The position numbers and the translations under genes are program-made. A stretch of DNA of 64,000 bases from Agapanthus africanus (Eukaryota; Streptophyta; Magnoliopsida; Asparagales; Amaryllidaceae), in the NCBI GenBank assembly GCA_030015575.1, contig CM057344.1, forward strand, positions 186,575,044 through 186,639,043, in the 5' to 3' direction. A model generated the notes under the pieces. That model did not search any database. It saw nothing but the letters and a program-made list of their open reading frames with translations, and was not told the origin of the DNA. Below, piece after piece: positions 9,631 through 20,166 of this stretch. Position 1 is the stretch's first letter, and each line of letters starts with the position of its first letter.

Positions 9631-12483
9631 ATGACGATGTCGGGAGCAGCGAGGGGCGGCAGGAGCTCCAGCCGCGGCAGAGGCAGAGGCAGAGCGGTTC
9701 TGCCGCCCGGAGAGCTCCGTAGGGAGCTTCAGAGGGCCGGTCTTGCACCCAGATCGGAGACCCCTTCGGATGCCTCCTTCCGTGTTGATTTGGCCACACC
9801 TCCAGGTATACTGCACGTATATCCATTTTGAATGTAATATTACAGATATTCATGCATGTTTATGTCAAAATTACTTATATTGTCAATGTTTGATTATCTA
9901 GTTGTTGGTGATGCGTCCACATCTGGGACAGAGGCCACCCCCGCTCCTCCAGGTATGTTTATGTATTATATAGTGTATGTATATTGATTTAGAATGCTAT
10001 ATCATAAATACACACATTCCTTTTTCTCTTACTTAGCAATTTTTATTATTGTCTAGCTGTAGGTGGTGACACCACCGCACCTGCGGGTATGTTTATATAT
10101 CCTATAGTGCATGCATATTGATTTAGAACGTTATATTATTGATCTACACATTCTTTTTGCAATTACTTATATAATCTATTTTTAATTGTCTAATTATAGG
10201 TGGTGCGTCCACACCTTCCACAGGGCCCACTCCTGCCGCTTCCATACCCTCCGCATCGTCTGCAGGTTAGTATGAATAAATTTAAAATATTTATTCATTT
10301 TACATATACTCTATAGAATAAATATGAACTTCATGGAAATTTAGTGTCGATATTTATTTTATAGTTGGAGGGGATGCGTCCGGGTCCGGGACCCCGGTTG
10401 TTCCTCACCGGAGGAACTATCGTCCCGCTCGTGTTGCTGCTCGGGCCCAGGCTCGTGCGCTAGTCACCGGAGGTATATATCACACTTGAATTTTTGTTTA
10501 ACCTTGATTTCTTAAAACAACTTTGTCTTATTATTGATTGTCTTGATATTTCGTGCAGACGCAGGGCCTCTCCATCCCCAGAGGGGGACTCGAGGCCCGA
10601 ATCAGTCCCATAGGCTGAGGCCTGATAGAGGTAGGGGGAGGCAGCATTCCCCCTATTTTTTACCCTAGACTATCGCTATACCGGTCCTCATGCCGAGAGG
10701 TTCGGCCGGTATTTGGGGGACGAGAGCCGGATCGTGAAGAACTATCCACTTCACGTTGAGTGGGGCGAGCAGCACCAGCGCTCATTCGCCCTCTTCTTTG
10801 ATCAGGCTCGGGTGTGTATTAATATATATTTTCATTTGATCTATCCAATATATTTATTATTAACACTTGCAATCTAATAACAATGTTTTTTTTTTTGTAT
10901 TTTCAGTTGGATTACGATTTTCAGCCTGTAGCCGACCCTGATCACCCGGGGAGGGTGCTCGACCTTCATGCTCTGTACAATGGCCTGATGAAGAACATGC
11001 AGGCCAAGGTCCGATACAACAGGAATGAGATGAAGGCCGACTGCTACTCCATGTAGATGGCGACCCCCGAGACAGAGAGAGCGGCCCTCCTATCTACTCC
11101 GGCGTTTGCGAGAGTCGACGTAGAGACATGGCCTCTATTGTGCGCTTATTTCGACTCCCAACGCAAACAAGTACGTATTTTAAATTTAATTCATTATTTA
11201 TGATATAATTTATTTCTTTGTGTTTCTTAATTAGAAAACTAAATGTTAATGCGTTGTGCAGAAACAAGCCGCTCAGAATACGGAGAACAGGAAGTCGGCG
11301 AAGAGGGGTCGCCCCACTTACACAGGTGGCTCGAGGAACATTACTCGAGCCATGGAGTTATCGGTAAATTAAGAGTTATTCTCTAATATTCTGCAATATT
11401 AAGAGTTATTCTCTAATATTTCTAATATTAAGAATTACTTTCTAATATTGCAGACATCTCGGACCGTGGCGTCAGGTGGTACACCGAGCGTGCTGTCCGC
11501 ATATCTTGCCGTCCACGGCACCTCGACAGATCCCGCCACGGGCGAGCTTCGATATCCCGACGTCGCTACCCAGGAGTACTGCGTAAGTGTTAATATTTTT
11601 TCTACCCAAATTTGAAATTTTAGTTTTGGAAGGTTCAAGTTTAAATTTTATACTTATACTTTACTGCTTAATGTGGGTGTAGGAGCGGGTGGTTGAGCAG
11701 GCCCAGGCCTCGGGGATCGATTTTACCGGACAAAACGATCCGAGGCTGCTGACCCCAGTTCTGGACGCCGCACACGGAGGGCACCACGGAGGTTGGGAAA
11801 GAGGCCGGGGACTGGGCCCTAGCAGGGCCCATATGAGGTTGGACTCCACCCCGGCGGTTACTTCCTCCGTCTCCAGTAACCGGCATGTCTATCAGGAACT
11901 GGATAGCTTGAGGGCCAGCGTTCAGGAGTTGAAGGAGATGCTGGTATGTATACTACTTTATAGTAAAATATCATTTCATATTATATACATATCAACATAT
12001 CCATAATTAGTACGTAGCTTGAGTTTATTTGGTTTTAGACTTAAGTTTGATTAATCATACATACATATGTAATTAAAATAAACAACGCTTTTCCAAACTA
12101 GATATCTAAACAGGGTTTCGAAATAACTTAATAATGATACGAATTCGAATAATACACAGTTCTTACACGCTTCTTACACACGTTATGTCCAGACGCGACA
12201 GGGTAGATCGGCCGAGCCTCCACATGCATCTCCTTCGGCTGCGGCTCCGCAAGCCACTACATCAGCTGCGGTTCCGCAGACAGCTCCTGTAGCTCCACCG
12301 CCCACTCAGACTCCCGCAGCCGCGGCTCCACAAGCGACTACCTCGACGGCGGCTCCGCAGACCACATCGCCGGCTCCACATGCCGCTCAGACTCCCGCTC
12401 GCGACGAATTGCAGAGTTTATTGACCGAGGAGCAGGCGCGCGTTATTCTATCGTTATTCAGAGGTGGAGCTGGACCGAGTTAG
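9631..12483 (+). pseudogene. Second CACTA gene, TnpA-like DNA-binding protein
   Basis: Probable partner of the transposase that binds the subterminal repeats (known for TnpA in En/Spm). Proposed exons are 9631-9805, 9902-9952, 10057-10086, 10200-10265, 10365-10472, 10559-10630, 10669-10811, 10907-11170, 11262-11363, 11454-11582, 11683-11943 and 12193-12483. Every junction is GT..AG and the sum is 1692 nt, exactly in frame. The N-terminus is Arg/Gly-rich (GGRSSSRGRGRGR). Pro/Ala/Thr-rich mini-exons follow, then a conserved core (YPLHVEWGEQHQRSF, NRKSAKRGRPTYTGGSRNI, a coiled-coil-like HVYQELDSLRASVQELKEML) and a Pro/Ala/Gln-rich tail. An in-frame TAG lies at 11054-11056 between two ATG codons (probably CAG before). 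The frame also requires removal of a 38-nt segment, 10631-10668. The exact start is uncertain: ATGs lie at 9601, 9631 and 9637. Confidence 0.75.
9902..10472 (+). repeat. Tandemly duplicated mini-exon/intron units
   Basis: Exons of 51, 30, 66 and 108 nt start with variants of TTGGTGGTGATGCGTCCAC and end at a phase-1 G. The introns after the first two share GTATGTTTATRTAT and TTGATTTAGAA. The units are clearly diverged copies of one ancestral exon plus intron. Confidence 0.75.
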
Positions 12484-12742
12484 GGTAGATTTTTGGTTCT
12501 TATTTTTTGAAACATGTATTTATTTATATCATACACATTGTACTACATTTTGAAACGATATTGATATTGATTTGTATTTATATCATATTCAGTTTTTGTG
12601 TATCTTTTGTATATTATATATATGCGTGAGATGTGATTATGAATACTGCAATATATGATTTGATTGATGTATATATTATTGTGCACAGGGCGGAAACAAA
12701 TCAAGCAGCCCATTTTTTAAAAAAAAATACAGACAATATGTA

Positions 12743-13269
12743 CCTACGGATTAATCCGTAGGTATATATGTTGCCCCTACGGATATATCCGTAGGGGCAA
12801 AATATCAGCAGTAACTGATATTTCCCCCCTGATCTCAGTGCCAGGGGATTGGGATTGCCCCTACGGACATATCCGTAGGGGCCTCTGCCACTCCCCTACG
12901 GCGTTATCCGTAGGGGCCAAATATCAAAAATCCTGATATTGTGCCCCTACGGACACGTACCTACGCACATATCCGTAGGGGGTAGTACATGCCCCTACGG
13001 ACATATCCGTAGGTCCAAGTAATATATTAAAATAAACCGTAAATAATATAAAATCTTATACCCTACGGCTTAATCCGTAAGGGCAACAGGACCTACACAT
13101 AAATCCGTAGGGGCAAAAATTTGCCCGTAGGGGCAAGTTCAGGACCTCAATTTGCACCTGCGGCCTTTGCACCTACGGGGTATTTTTTCGCCCCTACGTA
13201 TATATCCGTAGGGGCAGTGGTTTGCCCCTACGGATAAATCCATAGGGGCAACCCTCATTTGTAGTAGTG
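12743..13269. repeat. Right CACTA terminus and subterminal palindromes
   Basis: About nine palindromic units of the form GCCCCTACGGA(4-6)TCCGTAGGGGC, for example 12743-12762, 12773-12798 and 12857-12882, with two more between 13190 and 13250. The terminal repeat ends TAGTAGTG at 13269. The unit core CCTACGGA also occurs alone in diverged copies between the palindromes. Confidence 0.9.
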
Positions 13270-13272
13270 TCC

Positions 13273-14359
13273 AATTTCCCGCCACCGGCGGTCCCGCCTC
13301 CTTATTTTGATTCTATTTTTCTTTTGGTCATTCTAAGTTGTCACATCATCTCAATTATATTGTTTGTTTTTGTTGACGAATTACCTATATATACCAGAAC
13401 AGATAGCAAGCTTAAACATATATTTAAACTACTTTCATTCAATTTTCATTCTTACATTTTGTAATGTTAGTTCAAGTTTACATAGTAGATAGGATTAATC
13501 TTGAGCTTTTTATTTTTATCTAATCTTGTAACATCTTAACTGAGCTTGCAAGCTTAGATTTTAATATTTGAATTCATTATCTTGTACTCTCATTTTGAAT
13601 TTGAATGAAGATTTCACTTTTACACCATGGTTTTTAGTATCTCTTTGATTTTATTTACTTGCAATTACTTTTATTGCATTTACTTACTTGCAATGTTGTT
13701 GTTTTTTTATCTCTTCCCGTTTTGTATTCTCTTTTGATGTTTGTAACGGATAGTGAGTAGTGGATCTTGTTAGGAAAAGAGAATGGTTGTTTAAATTAAG
13801 TTCTTCTATACTCATTTCCTTTGTCTAATACTTACTAATTGAACTCCATCCAAATCCCATGCAAGCGCTCCGTTAGACACCCTATCCTATCGAGACAGCG
13901 ATGATTTCTAAACGTGGCTAGTTGCGTTTGCTTTGGCCGGATACGAAAGTTAAGAGATAAGAACGGAAGGATAAGGATCAATAAGCTGGATTTCTCAAAT
14001 ACCGTGCTTAAGCACCCCTAATCCACATTGTTGCCAATTACTTTAGCTTCAATAGTCAAGTGAGATACAATAAAATGAGTACAGATTTTCCTAATTTAAA
14101 CGAACTTATTTCTAACCTTAACAAGTGTTTCGTTGCATATATACAAAACATATAGGTTTGATATAAACTATTCGGACCTTTTGACTTAATTCGTGAAAAC
14201 AAGAACATAAAACGTACCATCTCCATACAAACGGCATGTACTTATCACGGCTAGCTACACGCGACGCCGTCTTGATTACGATTAGTTTAAATTTAAATAT
14301 GACATGCAAAATCCTTTTCACTCAGCCTCCACGGACTTCATGGAGAGATTTCATCTGAG
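13273..14359. other. Right flank of CACTA, continuation of the interrupted LTR-like sequence
   Basis: Begins directly after the TCC duplication and should continue the sequence left at 2988. It is AT-rich, with a possible polyadenylation context (TTGAATGAAG) near 13600. I see no ORF with support and no primer-binding site of a known type. The boundary between LTR and other DNA is not visible. Confidence 0.4.
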
Positions 14360-14361
14360 CA

Positions 14362-14491
14362 TTAATTAACTAATTAATATATATCCATATGAGATAGTCT
14401 CAGAGATAAGATTAGGATTTAGATTAATTAACTAATTAATATATAAATATATCTATATGAGATAGTCTTATAGATAAGATTAGGATTTAGA
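14362..14491. repeat. Tandem duplication, ~62-70 bp units
   Basis: Two units share ATTAATTAACTAATTAATAT, ATGAGATAGTCT and AGATAAGATTAGGATTTAG, the second with a small expansion. A third partial start follows. Confidence 0.85.
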
Positions 14492-14505
14492 TTAATCTAA
14501 ATCCT

Positions 14506-15206
14506 ATCCCAACTATGAAATCCACTACGTGCATTGCACGTAATCACTCTTGGGCGTTATCTTGGGGTCTTGTTTTAGGCTCCGAATTTGCAATCAATTT
14601 CAACAATTCTCTTATCTTGTATTGCAGTTTATAGATCTAAAGGAACACGAGGCATTATCTGAACGTGGAGGGCTGGACGTCTCATGTCTCGGCAGGGCCT
14701 CTATGGAACTAGCTTGGTCACCGGTGATCTACACTACATGACTAGATATTTGGCTGCGGTAGCCCTAGGTTAAGACCTTTAGAGATGCTTTTCTTTGATT
14801 GAATAATCAGATCCTTCTTTCTTTGCGATTTCTTGTATTTATAGCACTTTCGCTTAGCCCTATATCCACCGGTATTTACGCGTATCTTCCTCGATCTTGG
14901 AAGATTTTCCATCTTTGCTTACTTGACCACAAAATATTACCAAAAGATATCGGTTCCTATAAACCGATGTTCTATCTGACCCTCCCTTTTCAAGTGAACC
15001 AGGCCGAACTTCATGCGGGAGTCCATTCATTTCGTTTTGATCCGTTCGGCCTGCAAAATCCATTTTTTGGTGCAAACAATATTATGTGTTGTATTTGTAT
15101 TCGACTACCTTGTAACTTGGCTTTATGGGGTTCATTATGTAAAGGTCTAGTAATTGTACTATGTTTCATTAATTTAATAAGTAAATTAAAATTCCCTAGA
15201 GAGAGA
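14506..15206. other. No gene recognised
   Basis: Contains ORFs of 63 and 153 codons on the plus strand. Neither shows a domain, a codon pattern or a splice structure I can support. The longer one ends in a poly-G derived Gly run, which argues against coding. Confidence 0.4.
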
Positions 15207-15224
15207 GGGGGGGGGGGGGGGGGG
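15207..15224 (+). repeat. Run of 18 G
   Basis: Uninterrupted G homopolymer following a short (GA)n run. Its length in the assembly may be unreliable. Confidence 0.9.
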
Positions 15225-15308
15225 ATTAAGAGGGGTCTTTTTCCTATGGTTGTTATGTGAAGGCAATGGCAAGTTTGGGCTTGTCCTCTTTTGAGACCAA
15301 AAGTAGAA

Positions 15309-15345
<37 letters not shown>

Positions 15346-15366
15346 AGAGAGAGAGAGAGAGAGAGT
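15309..15366. repeat. Compound microsatellite (TC)n(AC)n(AG)n
   Basis: Three dinucleotide blocks of about nine units each. The outer (TC)n and (AG)n are complementary, so the array can fold with the (AC)n block as loop. Confidence 0.95.
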
Positions 15367-16129
15367 AATGAAAGTGGAAATTGGATGCAGATGGAGAGCC
15401 TCTATTTCGTTTTCGCTTGCAAAATGACAAAATACAAGAGAGGCTACAATCACTTCACAAAAAAAACGTGTTGAGCTTTCAATGATAGATCTTATATGTA
15501 TAGCCAAAGAAATCCAATGAGGAAAGCTAAAAGATACACTGGCAATGATATTGATCCCTCGTTTATTTTGTATTTCTATTTATTTTTCTAGTTTTAATGA
15601 ATTTCTCACATGTTGTTCTCCGTTTTCTTTTTTGATGACTTGTCACTAAAGCTGCCTGCCAACTAGGGGCACTTTTGGAGGGGAGCATGTTAGTTTTGTT
15701 GCTTTTTTACATCTTGATTTGGATGCATTGATGTGGGAGCATGTCAGTTTTTTATTTTTGCTAGTGATATTAATTTTTTTTCCATTGTGTTAATTGTATA
15801 TATGCATGAATGCTAAAATCAATTTCATAATCTAAGTTGGTTGACAAGGTTTATATCTTGTTAAGCATCAACACTTATAATTTAAGACTAAATCAGATGA
15901 TGAATAAATAATTACTTTTACGTCTTAATCAATTAGAAATAAATAGAGTATAGATCCCAAACTAAAGAACGCAAACAAAAACCAGAGAATAACAAACAAT
16001 TAGTCCAACTGACACCATTCATTGAAGCTAGCATGAGATCTTTTCTTGTAGTTGGAACTATCATATCTTTTCTTTCTTTTCAATTCATTATTCCCCGAAT
16101 TTATCAAAATGAGGTACGTCAAAAACAGA
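15367..16129. other. No gene recognised
   Basis: AT-rich sequence with T-rich stretches. I see no supported ORF, element end or RNA gene. Confidence 0.4.
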
Positions 16130-16535
16130 GAATCCAATCGAGAAATAATGGAGGAAAGGTGTCATAAGAAAGAAATTCCTCCTATGGCGTCTAAAAAATA
16201 CATCCTCCACAATTTTTTCCGACGATCGACATCCATTATTATCATCTTTATCATGTAAGATATGGATATACCAAATTCCATGTGATTCGATCACTTTTCG
16301 CCATTGATTTAGTGGATGAAAAATTAAAGGTTTGCCGACAATAGAACTTTTTACATTGCTAAGTCAACGGTGAAAAAGCAGTGGAATCACATGAAACTTG
16401 GCGTACCCACATCTTACATGATAAAGATGATGATAATGGATGCCAATCGTCGAAAAATATTATGGAGGATGTATTATTTTGATGCCGCCTAACGAAAAAG
16501 GCTATAAAGCCTCTTTTCTTCATTATTCCCGATCT
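16130..16535. repeat. ~405-bp imperfect foldback
   Basis: Left arm 16130-16322 pairs with right arm 16345-16535. Matching blocks include ATACATCCTCCA, TTATCATGTAAGAT and CATGTGATTC with their complements on the other side. Identity by eye is roughly 80 percent, and the loop of about 22 nt is near 16323-16344. No clear terminal repeats or target duplication were found, so it may be a decayed foldback MITE or an inverted duplication able to make a long hairpin RNA. Confidence 0.8.
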
Positions 16536-17394
16536 AATAACAACTATTATATGATAACTAAATAACTAAAGATAAAAAAAAAATTGAAACTAATCTAAAA
16601 ATAGTCAAGTTTTTGATTTCGGAATATCCAATTGACCGAATAATTTCTTATAGCATATATCTTTCTCTCAAAAAAATAACAATATTTAATTAATTAATTA
16701 GAGTAAGAATAATTTGGAAATACACATCAATTCACATATTCTGTTTTCCTAAACACTATATATGTGAGGTGCTTTTATGGCTTCCTAAATCTTTTGATCT
16801 ACAATTGGGGACCATACTATCTTTTGATATAGGATAGGGGAACATCAAATGTACCATGCTGTGAAGAATATTCCTCGAATCTTTTGTTCCCGTTTCTAGC
16901 AAAAAGATTCTGCACCCAAAGGATCCAATAGCGTATTCCCTATTCAAACCATATCGCGTTTGATCCGTAAGATCAAGGGTAAGTCCACTAGTTGCTTTTT
17001 GCTCCGTCATGGATTTGGGGCCATGCTGTTATTTTCCCTCTGTTGTTTTTCATCCGACAGTGAGAGTTGGGACGAAAAGGGATGCATGCAGGTTTTGGGT
17101 TATTTTGATCTTTGATATGGAGATAGGGTATGTCGATTAAAGCATGGAAATAACATCATAGCAGATTCCTCGACTCCCTTCAACATGCTTTCTCCCTGAG
17201 ATCTTGAAGAACATGTTATTATTTAACTTTTATCAACTTTATTCCGTCTATAAATATCGGTGTTCGGATTTTACCAACTTTTCGCGAGAAAATGGCTCGT
17301 TTCATTTCGGCTCTTGTTCACTTGTAGAAGCTCTGTTTTGCTTGAAGTGACTGTATCTTAAGCATCGGAAGATTTTTTTTTTTCCAGATATAAT
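16536..17394. other. No gene recognised
   Basis: Includes an 84-codon minus-strand ORF (17010-16756) without a recognisable domain. I see nothing else I can name. Confidence 0.35.
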
Positions 17395-17475
17395 AGGTCA
17401 TAGCCTGATGCAAGCAGGATTCAAGATCTAGACCTCCTGCTCAGTTGCAATGAGGCTTTACCACCAACTATAGCT
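17395..17475 (-). repeat. Possible tRNA-like SINE fragment
   Basis: The minus strand reads GCCTCATTGCAACTGAGCAG and then ATCTTGAATCCTGC, resembling a degenerate box A region and box B (GGTTCGAATCC). There is no clear tail or target duplication. Confidence 0.3.
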
Positions 17476-18830
17476 GCAAAAAACGTCGTAAGATTTGTAT
17501 CAAGCCCTCTCTACACTTGATGGCTAGCGTTTAAATAACAGCCCTATGAAAATATTCACACAGCCAGGATGCCTTAAATTGGCAGTTCAAACACGTGAAA
17601 CAGATGGTCATAAGTCATAACATCATCTTTACTTATAGTTTTTTTTGAAATCAACCCCTCTGAAATCGGAACTTGCAGCCTCTTATACCAGAGTAAATTG
17701 GTATCCACCGGTATCTTAGCACAATTGGCTCATCCCGAGGGTTGAAATTGTTAGCTTGATACAAATTTAAAAGTTCCAAGGAGTCCACGTGTCCAGAACA
17801 ACAACCAATGGTGTTGCGCCACGTGGAGTCCAATCATTTTAGGCTTCATGATATCTAATGTCCACACACCAAGAAAAACAAGCATCTCGTTATACAGTGT
17901 CTCATCAACTCAGACAGAGCTCAACCCCACTCTCTTTTGTCCTCTTCTGTACAATTACTAAATTGCCCTCCCATGGGTCCCACACCATTTCGAGGACTTT
18001 GTCGCAATGACTAAAACACCCTTGTGACAAATATCTCAATAAGATGGGTCACAAGCTGGTATTAATTCCAAACTATTTGCATTTTGCAGGATCCATGCAT
18101 CCTGTATATTAAGATATGTGTATAAAAATATAAATATAAAATATGTATTTATAATTTATTCTTTAATCTTAAAATATATAACATCGAATATTCATTAAAA
18201 AAAAAATGTGTTTTCATGTATGCTGTTTTATTTTCATGAGCAACTCTATTTTGAATGAAATGTAAAATAGTTTATGATGGTATTAATGATTAGTTGAGGA
18301 TTCATATGTAAGTCATGTTAGAAATATATTAATTATTGGGGTTCTTTTGAAAAAATAATTTTTGCCACAGAAAGCTAAATTCAAGACTTTAAAGGAATTA
18401 GTTGGCATGCAATGAGGCCTCAGTTCCCAGAAATTTCTCTCATTTTTTTCCTTTGCATTTTTAAAGAAAAAATGACAATTTTTATCATGCCTGGTATAAT
18501 AGTAAAAATATTATGTAAATGCATGAACTAAGAGAGAAAGGATAAAAGAATTACTTTAGCATTTATGAAAAATTAAACTGCCTGAAGTCACGCATCCGAG
18601 ATATAACGGAAGTATAGAGAGACGAAAATGCAATACATTCAAAAGTTTTATCGGTTGAAACCGAGTTGTAAACACCGACTATGATCATGAGGTATATGAA
18701 AATTAAAACTAAATATGGAGAGGAGTTTTGGAGATTAGGTTATATGTAAGCAAACTAAAAGCACCGTCACGTTTAAGCTTTGCCATCTTACTTGAAGAGT
18801 CTTATGACTTTCTCTGTTTGTTCCACGTCA
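17476..18830. other. Intergenic-like sequence with G-box motifs
   Basis: Two CACGTG cores lie in opposed copies of TCCACGTG at 17781-17791 and 17820-17830. The rest is AT-rich without a supported ORF. G-boxes are plant promoter motifs, but no gene is visible on either side, so a regulatory role is open. Confidence 0.35.
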
Positions 18831-19086
18831 AATAAATAAATTGAATCTCTGTAATGAATCTATTATTACATTTATGCTTACATTTATTGATGCCGAAACG
18901 GCGAGGGAAGGCGGGAATTTGGGAAAGGATTATCACGGAGACGATAAACAGGGAATAAATCCAACCGTTCCTAAGAATCACACTGAGGAGAAAGATGAGG
19001 ATCGGCTACTCTCTGCAGAATCACACCACATATCGTTGTTGATGTTATCTACGTCTCTACTGATGGTCGCACAGTAGATTCGAAGA
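18831..19086 (+). other. Short ORF of unknown status
   Basis: 78 codons (18841-19074) with a hydrophilic Lys/Asp/Glu middle and a hydrophobic C-terminus (SLLMLSTSLLMVAQ). I recognise no family. It lies just before a SINE and may be chance. Confidence 0.25.
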
Positions 19087-19310
19087 CCCAATTCAAATGT
19101 CTATGGTATGGGCATTTCCACTCTTGAAGAGAGTGTGGGGTTCAATCCCAGGAACCCCATGAAGGGAAGCGGACACAAATTAATGATTTCGGGGCAAATT
19201 CGTGGGTGCTCTAGATGCGCATGTGTATTGTGTGTGAAGTGCGTGGGTGTGTTTGTGTGTGTTGTATGCATAAATTAGAGCTTATGTGGCAATGTCAAAT
19301 AAATAAATAA
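19087..19310 (+). mobile_element. tRNA-derived SINE, copy 1
   Basis: Box B GGTTCAATCCC at 19139-19149, then AGGAACCCC, ACACAAATTAATGATTTCGG and AAATTCGTGGGTGCTCTAGA, a (TG)-rich body and a tail of AAAT units. The same ordered blocks occur in the minus-strand copy at 19562-19781. Its box A is not convincing, so the 5' end may be decayed or truncated. No target duplication was found. Confidence 0.7.
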
Positions 19311-19544
19311 GTCACAAAAGACTATGTTCCATTATTAAAAGTCCCCATTATTCATCACAAACATAGCTATATAATAGCTATACATGGTACTTTGAAACAA
19401 CCTTCAAGTCCTTAAGTAAAACTAGATTATTAATTATATTAAATAGAGATAGATAACCACCAAGTCATCTACATATATCTAAATTCATTCATTTATTAGG
19501 TTCATGAATTTGTTTTCCCACGTTTATTTAAATTCATTCATTTA
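19311..19544. other. Intergenic AT-rich spacer with local duplication
   Basis: ATTCATTCATTTATTAG followed by RTTCATGAATTT occurs twice, about 49 bp apart (near 19482 and 19531). The second copy supplied the target site of the minus-strand SINE. Confidence 0.5.
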
Positions 19545-19561
19545 TTAGATTCATGAATTTA

Positions 19562-19781
19562 TTTATTTATTTATTGGCACTGGCTCCTAAACCCTACCCT
19601 AGGGCACATCCACGCACAACACACTCATTCATCCATCTCCCACACATATCCAGAGGACCCACGAATTTCTCCGAAAGTGTTAATTTGTGGCCACTTTCTC
19701 TCTTGGGGTTCCTGAGGTTCGAACCCCGCACTATCTCCAATAGTTGAAGTGCCCCATATCAACTGAGCTACTGCTCATTGG
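19562..19781 (-). mobile_element. tRNA-derived SINE, copy 2, with perfect TSD
   Basis: Flanked by identical 17-bp TTAGATTCATGAATTTA at 19545-19561 and 19782-19798. On the minus strand the element starts CCAATGAGCAGTAGCTCAGT, holding box A (TAGCTCAGTTGATATGGGG at about 19770-19752), and has box B (GGGTTCGAACC) near 19726-19716. It ends in a (AATA)n tail. About 220 bp. The promoter boxes look intact, so this copy may be young. Confidence 0.88.
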
Positions 19782-19798
19782 TTAGATTCATGAATTTA

Positions 19799-20166
19799 AA
19801 TCAAGTTCATTGAACCTTTTAGGAGGAGTGAATGAGTGGGAATGAGTATGAATGCTCCTGCATTATTTATTGGGATCGTTGCTTTTACAACGCATGGAAA
19901 GAAGGAAAAAATCATCTGATAAATGTATGCACGAGACCAAAAAAGAATGTAATTAAATGAAAATTATGTTCTAATCCATAAGTGAAAAATTCTTAAAGAC
20001 ATGATTAAACAAAACAGTGCATTATAGAAAGACAGAAGACAATCTGAAGGTCAAGTTATGGAAAGTTCTATAGAAATAATCAGCACATGTAAGAAATATG
20101 TGATAATCAATAATATGATAACAAGAAAAGGAAATAGCTGGTAGTTGAATCGACTGAAAATACGAC
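19799..20166. other. No gene recognised
   Basis: Sequence between the SINE and the second CACTA-like end. I see nothing in it beyond A-rich stretches. Confidence 0.4.

Larger units (their letters stand above)
2992..13269 (+). mobile_element. Complete CACTA (En/Spm) DNA transposon
   Basis: The left end reads CACTAGTAAAATAGGGGGTT. The reverse complement of the right end reads CACTACTACAAATGAGGGTT, and both run on into TTGCCCCTA. The flanking 3-bp target duplication TCC lies at 2989-2991 and 13270-13272, the size usual for CACTA elements. Inside are palindromic subterminal repeats at both ends, a captured host exon, a 574-bp tandem array, a tnp2-type transposase gene and a second TnpA-like gene, both on the plus strand. 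Length is 10,278 bp. Nonsense codons in both genes suggest this copy makes no full-length protein, although its ends look able to serve as a substrate for a related transposase. Confidence 0.95.

Noticed and set aside
12743..13269. Regularly repeated palindromes as a CRISPR array
   Set aside because: Spacing is irregular, units diverge, there are no cas genes, and the position inside a plant transposon end explains them.
14799..15260. 153-codon plus-strand ORF
   Set aside because: No recognisable domain. The C-terminal Gly run comes from an 18-G homopolymer, so the frame depends on a length-variable tract.
16022..16120. Possible plastid-derived fragment
   Set aside because: The sequence has a plastid-like AT-rich look, but I could not match it to any plastid gene I know, so no claim is made.
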